A stretch of DNA of 64,000 nucleotides, from contig JAOTYL010000008.1 of the NCBI GenBank assembly GCA_029861865.1, forward strand, positions 1-64,000, given 5' to 3'. Source of the DNA: Myxococcales bacterium. Lineage in GTDB: Bacteria > Myxococcota_A > Polyangia > Polyangiales > Houyiibacteriaceae. The notes beneath the pieces were generated by a model, which saw only the letters and a program-made list of their open reading frames with translations, ran no database searches and was not told the origin of the DNA. Shown here piece by piece: positions 16,853 through 25,740 of this stretch; position 1 is the first letter of the stretch; every line of letters begins with the position of its first letter. The translations under genes and the position numbers were made by a program.

Positions 16853-17499
16853 TTCACGGGGCTTCCGTCGGCGCCGCTCACCGCGGGCGGCGGGCTCGAC
16901 CAGTAGGCTCGCCCCGTAGCGAAATGGCTCAGGACGTTGATCGCCATCAGCAACATCATTGCGGACAGTAAGGTACAACCGACTTCGAGCCACCGTGAAC
17001 TTTCGGGCCGTTCGGCAAAGCCCAGTGCCCGAAACGAGGCAGCGATGCCCTGCGACAAGTAGACCCCTAGCGCGCCAAGACCCACGACGTAAAGGCCGAG
17101 AACAGCCGGCGTGGAGAGAACACCGCGCAGGAGCTCATAGTGGCTGAGCGGCACAGGGCCGACTGACACGAACATGAACCATTCGAGACCGAGATGGCCA
17201 AGCACGAGAGCCCACGCCAAACCGCCTGCCCATCGCTGAAGCCTTCGACAACCTCCCGACCGGTAAGGCCCCGCCCCCTCCGGCGCTTCCCGGCGGAGCG
17301 TGGCCCAGCCCCGCATGTATGCCAACAGAAAGGCGATGACTACCGCGGTGCAGGCCGCTTGGGAGAGCCAACTCACGGGGGACGCCGCGGCGAATGCGCT
17401 TGCCCCGTTCAGCGCGGGCCAGAGGTGGGAAAGCTCGTACGCGAAAAGCACCGTGATCGGCCACACGGTCAATGCGAGATGAGTTCGATGCCGAGGCAC
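16849..17499 (-). CDS. Five-helix membrane protein, SdhC/cytochrome b558-like (tentative)
   Basis: A 216-residue protein with five predicted TM helices. The fourth segment, GVYLSQGIAASFRALGF, resembles the family pattern HLxHGxxSAFQTLG of type-B succinate dehydrogenase cytochrome b558 subunits. The haem-ligand histidine there is replaced by serine. No sdhA or sdhB is nearby, so assembly into a succinate dehydrogenase is doubtful. It leads an operon with the ABC-2 permease and its partner, with a 4-bp overlap. It may be a repurposed or haem-free relative. Confidence 0.45.
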   Translation of the reverse strand: MPRHRTHLALTVWPITVLFAYELSHLWPALNGASAFAAASPVSWLSQAACTAVVIAFLLAYMRGWATLRREAPEGAGPYRSGGCRRLQRWAGGLAWALVLGHLGLEWFMFVSVGPVPLSHYELLRGVLSTPAVLGLYVVGLGALGVYLSQGIAASFRALGFAERPESSRWLEVGCTLLSAMMLLMAINVLSHFATGRAYWSSPPPAVSGADGSPVK

Positions 17500-17536
17500 G
17501 GATACTACCTACCGCTCCGATCTTCGCGTGGTCAAT

Positions 17537-18448
17537 TTACTTTTTGAGCTCGGTTACGCCGCTGCCGGCGTTTGGATGCCGCCTGAGACCGAGAAGAGTG
17601 AGTGGCTCGTCCGACAGGGTCAGGCGAATTCGCTGGCCGATGGAAACCGAGTGCACCTTCTGGGTCCCGTCCAAGAAGATCCGCCCTTTGGTCATCCGAC
17701 TCGTAATGCGTAGATCGTCCCCCGGGGCCACGAGTCCTTTTACGAGACTGTACTTGTTGGCGATGCCACGATAGGGCTCGCGGACGACAAACTGAATCCG
17801 TTGCGACCCGATGGGAAGCACTTTTCCTCCGGCGGATCGAATGGCAGCCGTCGAGCCAGCAGCGGGGCCTACCCAAACGCCGCTCGACATCTGCCGCTCC
17901 TTCTCACCGCAATGCTCGAGCACGTATCGTGAAGTCGCAGCGGGGCTTTGGTGACAATAGAGCGCGTCGTTGAGAACGCGCGTCGAAATGACTCGGTTGC
18001 CCATGTCGACCCGCATCCGGCATAGGCGATGTGCTTTCAACCGCCCCGCCAAGGCCGCCGCAAGCACCTCGTCGACGTCGTGGCCGTCGCCAGCGCAGAA
18101 GTACCCTACGCTCGTATCTGGCGCGCTGTTGATCGCAAGCATGGGCGTCTCAGCTCCGGCGAGGTGAGATGCCCAGAGCAGTGTCCCGTCTCCCCCAAGG
18201 GTGACGATCAGATCCCACGGCTCCTCGGGCATTGGCTCGGGGCGGTATCGGAGGACTGCACGCGCACCGAGCTCGCGAAGCGCTTTCTTGGCGCGTCGAA
18301 GAGTCTCCTGATGAATCTGGTGCTCTTCGAGGAGGCCTTCCACGGAGACATCATGGTTGTCGATGAGCTCCTGGAGCCGCTCTTGGTCGCGTCCGGCGTA
18401 CCTCTGATACGTGCTTTTCTTGTATACGACGAGGACTCGGGGGCGCAT
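17537..18448 (-). CDS. nadK: NAD kinase
   Basis: A 303-residue diacylglycerol-kinase-fold enzyme that phosphorylates NAD to NADP. The GGDGT motif is at residues 85-89, followed by the NDALYCHQ segment (family NE/D) and the GSTAAIRSAGG glycine-rich active-site loop with VVREP. N-terminal length is slightly greater than E. coli NadK, resembling the NADK-like subgroup in other Myxococcota. ATG 18448 is the first of the frame. It is followed by the five-helix membrane protein gene and preceded by the transaldolase gene. Confidence 0.88.
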   Translation of the reverse strand: MRPRVLVVYKKSTYQRYAGRDQERLQELIDNHDVSVEGLLEEHQIHQETLRRAKKALRELGARAVLRYRPEPMPEEPWDLIVTLGGDGTLLWASHLAGAETPMLAINSAPDTSVGYFCAGDGHDVDEVLAAALAGRLKAHRLCRMRVDMGNRVISTRVLNDALYCHQSPAATSRYVLEHCGEKERQMSSGVWVGPAAGSTAAIRSAGGKVLPIGSQRIQFVVREPYRGIANKYSLVKGLVAPGDDLRITSRMTKGRIFLDGTQKVHSVSIGQRIRLTLSDEPLTLLGLRRHPNAGSGVTELKK

Positions 18449-18483
18449 TCGTTGCTTTCAGCCGCTTCCGCGGGTGCTGGCGC

Positions 18484-19131
18484 CTAGCTCGGGGGAATCT
18501 TCTTGGCGTCCGCCAGGAACCGCTCGAGCCCAATATCCGTGAGTGGATGTCTCGCGAGCTGGTGGATCACTTTGTGCGGAACCGTCGCGACGTCGGCGCC
18601 GATGAGCGAAGCTTGAACGACATGTACAGGGTGACGAATGCTCGCCACCAAGACTCGTGTCTCGAGCCCGTAGTTTCGATAAATGGTGACGAGCTGCTCG
18701 ACCAGCTCCATCCCGTTGCCACTGATGTCGTCGATCCGGCCAATGAATGGGCTGACGTACGTCGCGCCAGCCTTCGCGGCCAACAGCCCTTGGGTCGGAC
18801 TGAAGCACAGTGTAACGTTCGTGCGGATGCCCTCCCCGCTGAGAGTACGCACCGCTTTGAGTCCCTCGGCGATCAAAGGAACCTTGACCACGATGTTATC
18901 GTGCATCTTCGCGAGCTCTCTCGCTTCGCCGAGTATTCCATCATAGTCAGTCGAGACGACTTCCGCGCTTATCGGACCATCGACGACCTCGCAGATATCG
19001 ACGAGCACGTCCTTGAAGGGCCGCCCCGTTTTCGCCACGAGCGATGGATTTGTCGTCACGCCATCGATGACGCCCATTGCAGCGGCATCACGAATCTCCT
19101 CGATGTCTGCGGAGTCGATGAAAATCTGCAT
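18484..19131 (-). CDS. tal: Transaldolase, TalC/fructose-6-phosphate aldolase family
   Basis: A 215-residue small transaldolase. It begins [13 protein letters not shown], has the Schiff-base lysine Lys83 in VVKVPL, the [29 protein letters not shown] loop and the [13 protein letters not shown] end, all typical of the 22-kDa TalC/Fsa group. Whether it acts as transaldolase (pentose phosphate pathway) or as F6P aldolase cannot be decided from sequence. Longer upstream frame to 19203 is rejected in favour of the family N-terminus. Confidence 0.93.
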   Translation of the reverse strand: MQIFIDSADIEEIRDAAAMGVIDGVTTNPSLVAKTGRPFKDVLVDICEVVDGPISAEVVSTDYDGILGEARELAKMHDNIVVKVPLIAEGLKAVRTLSGEGIRTNVTLCFSPTQGLLAAKAGATYVSPFIGRIDDISGNGMELVEQLVTIYRNYGLETRVLVASIRHPVHVVQASLIGADVATVPHKVIHQLARHPLTDIGLERFLADAKKIPPS

Positions 19132-19199
19132 TGCTCCAAGTAAAGGGCGGTGGGGAGGCGGGGTCAAGCGGAGTGTAGGCTGCCGGACAAACCGCCCGA

Positions 19200-19355
19200 T
19201 CAATCGACGGTTTCGACCTCGAACTCGATCTCGGCCGGGGCTTTCGGCCGCGGGTCCGGCGGCGGAGTCTGATTACATACCACGAGGGTCGCGACGACGG
19301 CCGCGATGAGCCACAATACGATGCCCGAAGGGGTCCACTTGGTGTACACGCGCAT
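19200..19355 (-). CDS. Small single-TM protein (51 aa)
   Basis: A 51-residue open frame that begins [11 protein letters not shown], continues with a single hydrophobic helix [16 protein letters not shown] and ends with a proline then acidic tail ([20 protein letters not shown]). The helix and charged tail make a type-I or tail-oriented mini membrane protein plausible. It precedes the transaldolase gene with a 68-bp gap. No homology is claimed. Confidence 0.45.
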   Translation of the reverse strand: MRVYTKWTPSGIVLWLIAAVVATLVVCNQTPPPDPRPKAPAEIEFEVETVD

Positions 19356-19422
19356 GACTCAGCTCGGCCCGGACCTTTTGCATCTAGATTGAAGATCGGG
19401 CAACCGACAGCGTCCAACCGCC

Positions 19423-20664
19423 ATGCCTAGATTTGTCCTGGTTTTTTTCCTGTTCACCGCGTGGAACGCCACAGCGCTCGCCGAGAGCCGAACTGAAAGA
19501 GTCGACGCCTCGCGGGCCCGACTAGGCACATTCAGCGAGAGCGAAAGAGAGGTGCTGGCACCCTACCTCGACAGGGGTCCCGTGGTCCTCACCGAGTTTC
19601 GAAACCGCCAGACCGACCTACCGGCGGTCATCTACGCCGCGCGCGTCGAGGCGCCAGCCCGTGTGGTCGCTGGCGTGATTGCGCACCCACAAGAGTATCC
19701 CAGCTTCATGCAGGCGTTGGAGTCGGTGAACGTCAAGTCGGTGCGAGGTGACATGATGGCGTTCGACTGGACGTGGGGGGTGACCTTGTTCTCGCTGACC
19801 GGTCATAACGTGTTGACGGCCTTTCCGGCTGACCCGGAACGAGGATACCGTTACGACATCCGGACTACTGGCGGCGAGCTCGGCATTGGTCGGGTGGTTT
19901 GGCGCATCTACCCAGATGGCCACGAGCGATCACTGGTCGTGTTTTCCTCACGCCTCGACATGCGCAACGCGAACTACATCACTCGTCAGTTGGCATCCGA
20001 AGGCAATGCGGTGAATCGAACGATCAACGTGGCAGTCGCCGCGGTTACCCTGCTCGAAGTCAAGACCGAGGCGGAGCGACGCGCGGGAGCAAGCAACGCG
20101 AAAAAGGCGAAACGGAAGCCGCTCACTCGTCCGGCGATCAACATGCAAGCCCTGGCCGGGATGCTTCGTAGAGGAGATCTGGTGTTGATGGATCTTGACG
20201 GCGATACCCTTCACCGGGTCGCCGTCGTAGGGCGCGCAGGTGCTAGCATCGGGCGAGTTAGACGTGTGATGCTCGATCCCGAAGAGTTTGGCCAGTCGAT
20301 ACTCCACGGAAGCTGCGCCGAGGTCGTCGAGCACAGCGAAGAGGGGCTCCGATTCGAGTGGGAGATTCCGATCCCGCTACTTCACGTGGGCGGCGAAATG
20401 ATCCTGCGGCCAAGTCCGACCATCATCGCGGTCGACGGCATCTCAGGTACTCTGTCGAAGGGGCGCTGGCGCTTCGACACTCACCGTTATCCAGGCGGTG
20501 AAGCAGGCGTCATCGGTTGGGCGACTTTCGACCCGGCGGATTCACCAAAGCTCATCCGAAAGCTGATCGCGGGCAACACCCAGTTCTCTCACGGATTCGT
20601 TGCGGCGACCCAGCTGGCAGTAATGCGATCGTTGAGGTCGCGGGTACACCGACTGCGGCGCTAA
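19423..20664 (+). CDS. Secreted double-START (SRPBCC/polyketide-cyclase-like) protein
   Basis: A 413-residue protein with a cleavable signal peptide (VLVFFLFTAWNATALA). Two SRPBCC-type modules follow: one at about residues 60-215, marked by YAARVEAPARVVAGVIAHPQEYPSFMQ, and a second looser one at about 245-400, marked by LHVGGEMILRP. A basic linker KKAKRKP separates them. Such helix-grip folds bind hydrophobic ligands, here presumably lipids in the periplasm. It resembles the smaller protein at 49936-50526. It ends 4 bp inside a convergent lipoprotein gene. Confidence 0.65.
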   Translation: MPRFVLVFFLFTAWNATALAESRTERVDASRARLGTFSESEREVLAPYLDRGPVVLTEFRNRQTDLPAVIYAARVEAPARVVAGVIAHPQEYPSFMQALESVNVKSVRGDMMAFDWTWGVTLFSLTGHNVLTAFPADPERGYRYDIRTTGGELGIGRVVWRIYPDGHERSLVVFSSRLDMRNANYITRQLASEGNAVNRTINVAVAAVTLLEVKTEAERRAGASNAKKAKRKPLTRPAINMQALAGMLRRGDLVLMDLDGDTLHRVAVVGRAGASIGRVRRVMLDPEEFGQSILHGSCAEVVEHSEEGLRFEWEIPIPLLHVGGEMILRPSPTIIAVDGISGTLSKGRWRFDTHRYPGGEAGVIGWATFDPADSPKLIRKLIAGNTQFSHGFVAATQLAVMRSLRSRVHRLRR

Positions 20665-20885
20665 CCACCGCCCGTGCCACCGACGCCACCGCTTCCCCCG
20701 GAACCACCTACGCCGCCGGTGCCATTGACGCCGCCGGTTCCATCACCGGCGCCGCTGTCGACCAACAGTGAGCGGTCGAAGTCGACGGCCAGCTGACAGC
20801 CCGTCAGCGCAACGCAGAGCACGAAGCCAAACGAACGCAAGCTCCGTCGGCGTGACAAGTCAGAATCGCAGCGTCGCCGAAGCAC
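20661..20885 (-). CDS. Short glycine-repeat lipoprotein, likely truncated
   Basis: A 74-residue lipoprotein with signal peptide and lipobox LTGC, then CQLAVDFDRSLL, a recurrent N-terminal phrase of larger myxobacterial Cys-rich lipoproteins. The rest is a GTGG/GSGG repeat and the frame stops immediately after. It lacks the cysteine-rich body seen in the others, so it may be a truncated paralogue or a genuine mini-lipoprotein. Its ATG lies 26 bp inside the 3' end of the PEGA gene, so it is probably a reinitiation product. Confidence 0.5.
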   Translation of the reverse strand: MLRRRCDSDLSRRRSLRSFGFVLCVALTGCQLAVDFDRSLLVDSGAGDGTGGVNGTGGVGGSGGSGGVGGTGGG

Positions 20886-21822
20886 CCGGACCTCGTGTTT
20901 CGAAGCGCAGGCGGGCGGTCGCTCGTTCTCGTCGCTTCTTCTTGTTCCTGGTCGTGAGAAACACCGTCAACGCGGTGATCGCGGAGAGTGCGGCGATACC
21001 GAAGGACACGTCTGCGAACAAGGCCAGCCTCTCGCCCTTATCGGCGATCTCCGGCGTCGGATCATTACGGTAGTCCTGTTCTTGCTTGAACGCTGTGAAC
21101 CCGAGCACGGTTCCGGTCAAAAGAGCTGCCGCAGCTACACCGGACAGTGCCCACACGGCTCGTCTCGCGGTGCGCTCTTCTCGTTGGAGGTCGTCCTTTG
21201 CTTTGGTTTCTTCGACCGTCTCGCTCTGTTGCCCCCCGATGAACATGATCTCTTTTCGCTCGCCGTAGCCAACTTGAATGCTCTTCTCGCCGACCCGCTG
21301 GCCATCGCCAACGACGACCAGTGTGTGCGCTCCCGGTTCGAGCTCGATCTCCGTCGGCGTCTTTTTGTCGATGGGCTTGCCGTCGACGAGGATCGCTTGG
21401 CCTGCCTCCTCGGAGCGCACGACGATTGTGGCCGGGGTCTCCAGGAGAGTGGCGATCCGCGCCTCTACCGAAAGCTCGTCTGGCGCATCGGGACGTTCCG
21501 AGAGGTAGCGTTCGAGCATGGCGACGGTGCCCGGTTCGTCGCCACGGCGTTGGCGGGTGTCGGCGATGGCGATCAGGAGCGCTGGGTTGGGGCTCAACAC
21601 ATGGGAGCGCATCCACGCGCGTTCGGCGCCCTCGTAGCGCTCTGCGTCGAACAAACGCACCCCGATCTCGTATGCGTCTTGCGCTGTCATCGTTGGGTTT
21701 TCGAGAAGCGCCGTCAGTTCCTCGTCTGATGGGAGCGAGTCGGCCTCGGCCGGCGCCTGTGGTTGTGCTTGCGCGACTCCAGCAAGACAAAGGATCGACA
21801 GAGCCAGCCCGACCTGCCTCAT
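20860..21822 (-). CDS. Secreted TPR/PEGA-domain protein with C-terminal TM helices
   Basis: A 320-residue protein with a signal peptide (LALSILCLAGVAQA), a TPR-like region (AYEIGVRLFDAERYEGAERAWMRSHVLSPNP), and a PEGA domain (residues about 145-205: TPATIVVRSEEAGQAILVDG, ELEPGAHTLVV). Two hydrophobic helices follow (WALSGVAAAALLTGTVLGF and VSFGIAALSAITALTVFL) and a basic KKKRR tail. PEGA domains are common surface or periplasmic modules in Myxococcota, often attached to protein kinases. ATG 21822 overlaps the stop of the upstream GTGG lipoprotein (ATGA), so the pair is translationally coupled. Confidence 0.7.
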   Translation of the reverse strand: MRQVGLALSILCLAGVAQAQPQAPAEADSLPSDEELTALLENPTMTAQDAYEIGVRLFDAERYEGAERAWMRSHVLSPNPALLIAIADTRQRRGDEPGTVAMLERYLSERPDAPDELSVEARIATLLETPATIVVRSEEAGQAILVDGKPIDKKTPTEIELEPGAHTLVVVGDGQRVGEKSIQVGYGERKEIMFIGGQQSETVEETKAKDDLQREERTARRAVWALSGVAAAALLTGTVLGFTAFKQEQDYRNDPTPEIADKGERLALFADVSFGIAALSAITALTVFLTTRNKKKRRERATARLRFETRGPGASATLRF

Positions 21823-22259
21823 AGGAGGGGCGCGCCTCCGCTGCCAGCGCTTCCACCCGCGCCGGCCTGGCCACCCGCACCGGCCTCGCCACCTGCGCCC
21901 GCCTGGCCGCCCGCGCCGCCAACTCCGCCGGTGCCGCCCGTACCACTCATGCCGCCTCCGCCACCAGTACCGCCGGTGCCGGCCGTACCGCCGGTGCCGG
22001 CCGTACCGCCGGTGCCGCCCATCCCACCTGGGCCTTGTTGGAGCTCGTTGCAGACCGTTGGGGTCTCGCACGAGCCCTGGTTGAACTGGCCCCCGACGTG
22101 GCAGCAGAGCAACTCACCGTCGCACTCATCGGGCTGAAAGCAGGTCGTGCCGATACCACCCACGCAGCCCGCAAACGACGAGCCCACCAGCGACAAGCCG
22201 ATGAACAGCAAGAGACAAATCCAAGTAAAACCAAGGCGAGCTGAAACGATGTGGTGCAT
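21819..22259 (-). CDS. GTGG-repeat lipoprotein
   Basis: A 146-residue lipoprotein: signal peptide, lipobox FAGC, a short region with paired cysteines (CFQPDEC, LLCC, CETPTVC), then more than 60 residues of low-complexity GTGG/GAGG/AGGQ repeats ending APLL. This is a common myxobacterial surface lipoprotein style. ATG 22259 is preferred over 22274 because TATGCT lies 10 nt upstream and the signal peptide then starts normally. The DNA repeat (21848-22005) is a plausible slippage hotspot. Confidence 0.7.
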   Translation of the reverse strand: MHHIVSARLGFTWICLLLFIGLSLVGSSFAGCVGGIGTTCFQPDECDGELLCCHVGGQFNQGSCETPTVCNELQQGPGGMGGTGGTAGTGGTAGTGGTGGGGGMSGTGGTGGVGGAGGQAGAGGEAGAGGQAGAGGSAGSGGAPLL

Positions 22260-22345
22260 GAGCGCGGCGAGCATAGCTCAGAGGTGTTCCGAGGGCCATG
22301 GTTCCGGCTCGATCGAAAGTCCGCCCCCGCTACACTCCGGCCCGC

Positions 22346-23284
22346 ATGTCGGAAGGCGAAAATCAGGGCCAACATCCCCGCGCGGGCCGATGCGCGATCA
22401 TCGGGCGTCCGAACGTTGGAAAGTCCACTCTTCTGAACGCCCTTCTCGGTCAGAAGTTGGTGATCGCGACGCCGCGACCGGGCACGACCCGCTCGTGCGT
22501 GCTTGGCGTGTATGCGTCGGACAATCCGCCTACCCAGATCGCCTTCGTCGACACGCCGGGGTTGGAACGACCGAAGGGCGCGCTTGGGCGCGTGCTCAGC
22601 GATAGCGCGAGACGGGGTTTGACCGACTCGGACGTGACGGTGCTCTTGACGGAGGCCCCGAAAAAGACGGGCACCCCCGAGCTCGACGACAAAGACCGAA
22701 CGGCGTTGCAGGCGCTCGAAGCGTTCGACATGCCAGTGATCCTCGCGATCAATAAAGTCGACAGGCTGAAGGACAAGAGCAAGCTGCTGCCCTTCATCGA
22801 AGCTTACCGAAAAGCCCGCGCATTCGTGGCAGTGGTCCCAATTTCAGCGACACGTAGAATCAATCTCGATGCCTTGGTGAGCGAAATCCGGGGCAACCTT
22901 CCCGAGGGACTGCTCTACGACGCCGACTTTCTGACCGATCGCCCGGAGCGGTTCTTCGTCAGCGAGCTCATTCGAGAGGCCGCCATGCTCAACACGAGGC
23001 AGGAAGTTCCCTACGGAATCGCGTGCGAGCTGGAGACCTATCGGGAGGAGCCGGAGATCGTGAGAATCGAAGGCACCCTGATCGTCGAAAAGGCGAGCCA
23101 CAAGGCGATCGTCATCGGGAACCAAGGCGAGACTATCAAGCGGATCAGCACCCAAGCCAGGGAACAGATCGAAGCGCTTCTCGGCCGCAAGGTGTATCTT
23201 CGACTCTGGGTAAAGGCCGTCCCGGGGTGGACCCGCGATCCGGTCAAAGCGCGGCACCTAGCGATCAAGGAGGGCGACGCGTGA
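22346..23284 (+). CDS. era: GTPase Era
   Basis: A 312-residue Era, a GTPase that binds the 3' end of 16S rRNA during 30S assembly. The P-loop GRPNVGKS is at residues 20-27, with DTPG in FVDTPGLER and NKVD in AINKVDRLKD. The C-terminal KH domain carries IVIGNQGETIKRISTQAR. ATG 22346 is chosen from the family N-terminus; TACACT lies 9 nt upstream, so the leader would be only 2-3 nt. der follows with a GTGA overlap. Confidence 0.95.
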   Translation: MSEGENQGQHPRAGRCAIIGRPNVGKSTLLNALLGQKLVIATPRPGTTRSCVLGVYASDNPPTQIAFVDTPGLERPKGALGRVLSDSARRGLTDSDVTVLLTEAPKKTGTPELDDKDRTALQALEAFDMPVILAINKVDRLKDKSKLLPFIEAYRKARAFVAVVPISATRRINLDALVSEIRGNLPEGLLYDADFLTDRPERFFVSELIREAAMLNTRQEVPYGIACELETYREEPEIVRIEGTLIVEKASHKAIVIGNQGETIKRISTQAREQIEALLGRKVYLRLWVKAVPGWTRDPVKARHLAIKEGDA

Positions 23285-24651
23285 CCGACCGTCGAAATCA
23301 AGCGCGTCGACCGGCCGGTTCGGTTCGTGGCAAGCCGCTCGTGGCCATCGTGGGACGACCCAATGTCGGCAAGAGCACGCTCTTCAACCGTCTCGCGGGC
23401 CAACGCATCGCGATCGTCGAGGACATCCCCGGCGTGACGAGAGATCGTCACTATGCCGATGCCTTCGTGCTGGGACGGGAGTTCGTGTTGATCGATACGG
23501 GCGGGTTTGACCCCGAGAGTGACGACCCGATGAAAGCCGGGATCACGTCTCAAGTTCGTTTGGCGCTCGAGGAATGTGACCTGGTGATCTGCGTTGTGGA
23601 CGCGACCGCCGAACCGTTGGTAGCAGATCGAGAAGCGGTCGCGCTGCTACGCGGAGCGGGCAAGCCTGTGATCTTCGTCGCCAACAAGGCCGACACCGAG
23701 CAGAAGTCGCATGCGGCCGTCTCGTATTACGAACTCGGACTGAGCACGATCATGCCGATTTCGGCGTTGCACGGACGAGGGATCGGAGACCTGGAAGAAG
23801 CGATTGCCGATCAGCTTCCCGAAGCTCTCGTGGAGTCGGGTCCGGATCTCGACCTCCCTCGCGTGGCGATCATCGGTCGGCCCAATGCCGGGAAGTCATC
23901 CTTGGTCAATCAACTTTGCGGAGAAGAACGTCAGCTCGTCGACGACCGCCCCGGAACCACAGTAGACAGCATCGACACGCTCATCGAGCGCGGCCGCCGG
24001 CAGTTGATCTTGATCGACACCGCCGGCATACGTCGCAAGCGCAGTGTGCAGAAGCGGGGAGTCGAGGCTTTGAGCGTCTTGCAGGCGATTCGATCGATCG
24101 AACGCAGTGACGTCGTGGTGTTGATGATCGATGCGCAAGCCGGTGTCGGCGAGCAGGATGCCAAGATCGCTGGCCTGGCGAACGATCGAGGGCGAGCGTT
24201 GATCCTCGCTTTAAACAAGGTCGACCTCCTTTCGCGAGAGGAGCAAAAGAAGGTCATCAACCGCACTCGCGAGATCCTGGCCTTCGTGCCCTGGGCGCCA
24301 CTAGTGACTGTGAGCGCCTTAAAGGGGACCGGTGTGAACGCCCTACTCGGCCGAATCCAGGATGCCGTCACGGAACATCGCAAACGGGTTTCCACCGCCG
24401 AGCTCAATCGCTTTTTCGAGGAGGTGCTCGAGCGCCACCCTCCACCGACGATGCATCATCGGGCGATTCGACTCTATTACATCACTCAGGTGACCGCGTC
24501 CCCCCCGACCTTCGTCATCATGACGAACGAGCCTAAAGGCGTGCACTTCAGCTACCAACGCTATGTCGTAAACCAGATCCGGAAACGTTTTGGCTTTCGA
24601 GGAACACCAATCCGCGTTCGTTATCGCGGTAAGAAGAAGCGTCCGAAGTGA
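23281..24651 (+). CDS. der: GTPase Der (EngA), double G-domain
   Basis: A 456-residue Der with two consecutive G domains and a C-terminal KH-like domain; it acts in 50S ribosome assembly. The first P-loop is GRPNVGKS (25-32), the second GRPNAGKS near residue 200. NKAD and NKVD motifs and the C-terminal RFFEEVLERHPPPTMHHR and FSYQRYVVNQIRKRFGFRGTPIR segments are characteristic. The GTG at 23281 overlaps the era stop, so the two ribosome-assembly GTPases are translationally coupled. Confidence 0.96.
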   Translation: MTDRRNQARRPAGSVRGKPLVAIVGRPNVGKSTLFNRLAGQRIAIVEDIPGVTRDRHYADAFVLGREFVLIDTGGFDPESDDPMKAGITSQVRLALEECDLVICVVDATAEPLVADREAVALLRGAGKPVIFVANKADTEQKSHAAVSYYELGLSTIMPISALHGRGIGDLEEAIADQLPEALVESGPDLDLPRVAIIGRPNAGKSSLVNQLCGEERQLVDDRPGTTVDSIDTLIERGRRQLILIDTAGIRRKRSVQKRGVEALSVLQAIRSIERSDVVVLMIDAQAGVGEQDAKIAGLANDRGRALILALNKVDLLSREEQKKVINRTREILAFVPWAPLVTVSALKGTGVNALLGRIQDAVTEHRKRVSTAELNRFFEEVLERHPPPTMHHRAIRLYYITQVTASPPTFVIMTNEPKGVHFSYQRYVVNQIRKRFGFRGTPIRVRYRGKKKRPK

Positions 24652-25731
24652 CTAAACCCGGAGCGTGCGCAGCGAACGGCGATCCACACGTGCTGAAGGG
24701 TTGCCTAGCTGACCGCACGCCGCCATGACGCTCCGGCCCTTGGTGACGCGCTGGCGAACCGGGAGCCCCTCTTCTCGCAGCCAGCCGATGAACTGCTCCA
24801 CTTCATACTCACTGGGCGCCCGGGTGATGGGGATCGAGCCCGGATTGTAGGCAATGACATTCACCAACACGCGACCTAGCGGTTTGCAGAAGTCGGCGAT
24901 CGCACGCGCGTCGGCACGGGTGTCGTTCAGCCCGGGCAGTAGACAGTAGTTGACCCCTAGCGCGAAGTTCTTGCGGGGCCTGTAGCAGGCCAATGCGCGT
25001 TGAAGCGTTCGAAGATCGCTGCGTCTATTGATCGGCATGAGCTCACTGCGAAGCGAATCCACCGCCGCGTTGAGACTGATCGAAAGATTGAGCCTCTTCA
25101 TTCCCTCCTGATGAAGCCGCTCGATTCCCTGCACGTGGCCGACCGTGCAAATCGTGATGCGTTCCTGCGCAATCGCGAGGCCGCCGGGGTCGTTCAGGAC
25201 GCGAAGTGCTCGAAAGAAGTTGTCCGCGTTGTCGAGTGCCTCACCCATTCCCATGAAAACGATGTTGCGAACAGGCCATCCGAGGCGGTGTTTGGCGACC
25301 AGCAACTGCGAGATGATCTCGGAGGTGCTCAGGTGGCGCAGCAAACCCATGCGACCGGTCTCGCAGAAACCACAGCCCATCTTGCAGCCGACCTGACTCG
25401 AAACGCAGAGGGTATAGCGATTGCGACCCATCGGAATGCGTACTGCCTCGACCTCGAGCCCGTCGTACAAGCGAAGAACGACCTTCGAGGTGGTGCCTTG
25501 AGGTCCGTCGTCGGTTTCGAGGGCGACGACTTCTGGAAGCTCGAACGAGAACTCCGACCGCCAGGCTCGACACGCAGCGGCACCCAACCCCAACGCCTCT
25601 GGCTCGAAGCGCCCCTCGAGCACGGCCATTCGATGAACGCGCCGAGCGAACCCATGGCCGCGCGGCAGACTTCGACGGGCATCCTCCATCAACTCGTCGT
25701 TGGTGAGGCCGTGTATCGCGCGCTTGGGCAT
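24652..25731 (-). CDS. RlmN/Cfr-family radical SAM RNA methyltransferase (divergent)
   Basis: A 359-residue radical SAM protein. The cluster motif CxxxCxxC is at Cys116, Cys120 and Cys123 (CKMGCGFC), preceded by TLCVSSQVG. MGMGEALDNADN matches the family MGMGEPLxNxDN, and the C-terminal catalytic Cys in MAACGQL (about residue 339) is present. RlmN makes m2A2503 in 23S rRNA and m2A37 in tRNA, whereas Cfr makes m8A2503. The Pro-to-Ala change in the MGMGE(P) motif and the shortened N-terminus make it divergent, so the target base is unclear. It converges with der (no gap). Confidence 0.8.
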   Translation of the reverse strand: MPKRAIHGLTNDELMEDARRSLPRGHGFARRVHRMAVLEGRFEPEALGLGAAACRAWRSEFSFELPEVVALETDDGPQGTTSKVVLRLYDGLEVEAVRIPMGRNRYTLCVSSQVGCKMGCGFCETGRMGLLRHLSTSEIISQLLVAKHRLGWPVRNIVFMGMGEALDNADNFFRALRVLNDPGGLAIAQERITICTVGHVQGIERLHQEGMKRLNLSISLNAAVDSLRSELMPINRRSDLRTLQRALACYRPRKNFALGVNYCLLPGLNDTRADARAIADFCKPLGRVLVNVIAYNPGSIPITRAPSEYEVEQFIGWLREEGLPVRQRVTKGRSVMAACGQLGNPSARVDRRSLRTLRV

Positions 25732-25740
25732 CGGAGCCGC

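Noticed and set aside
20667..22137. Proline/alanine-rich open frames in the GTGG repeat region.
   Set aside because: They are alternative reading frames of GTGG-coding lipoprotein genes and contain only repeat-derived residues.
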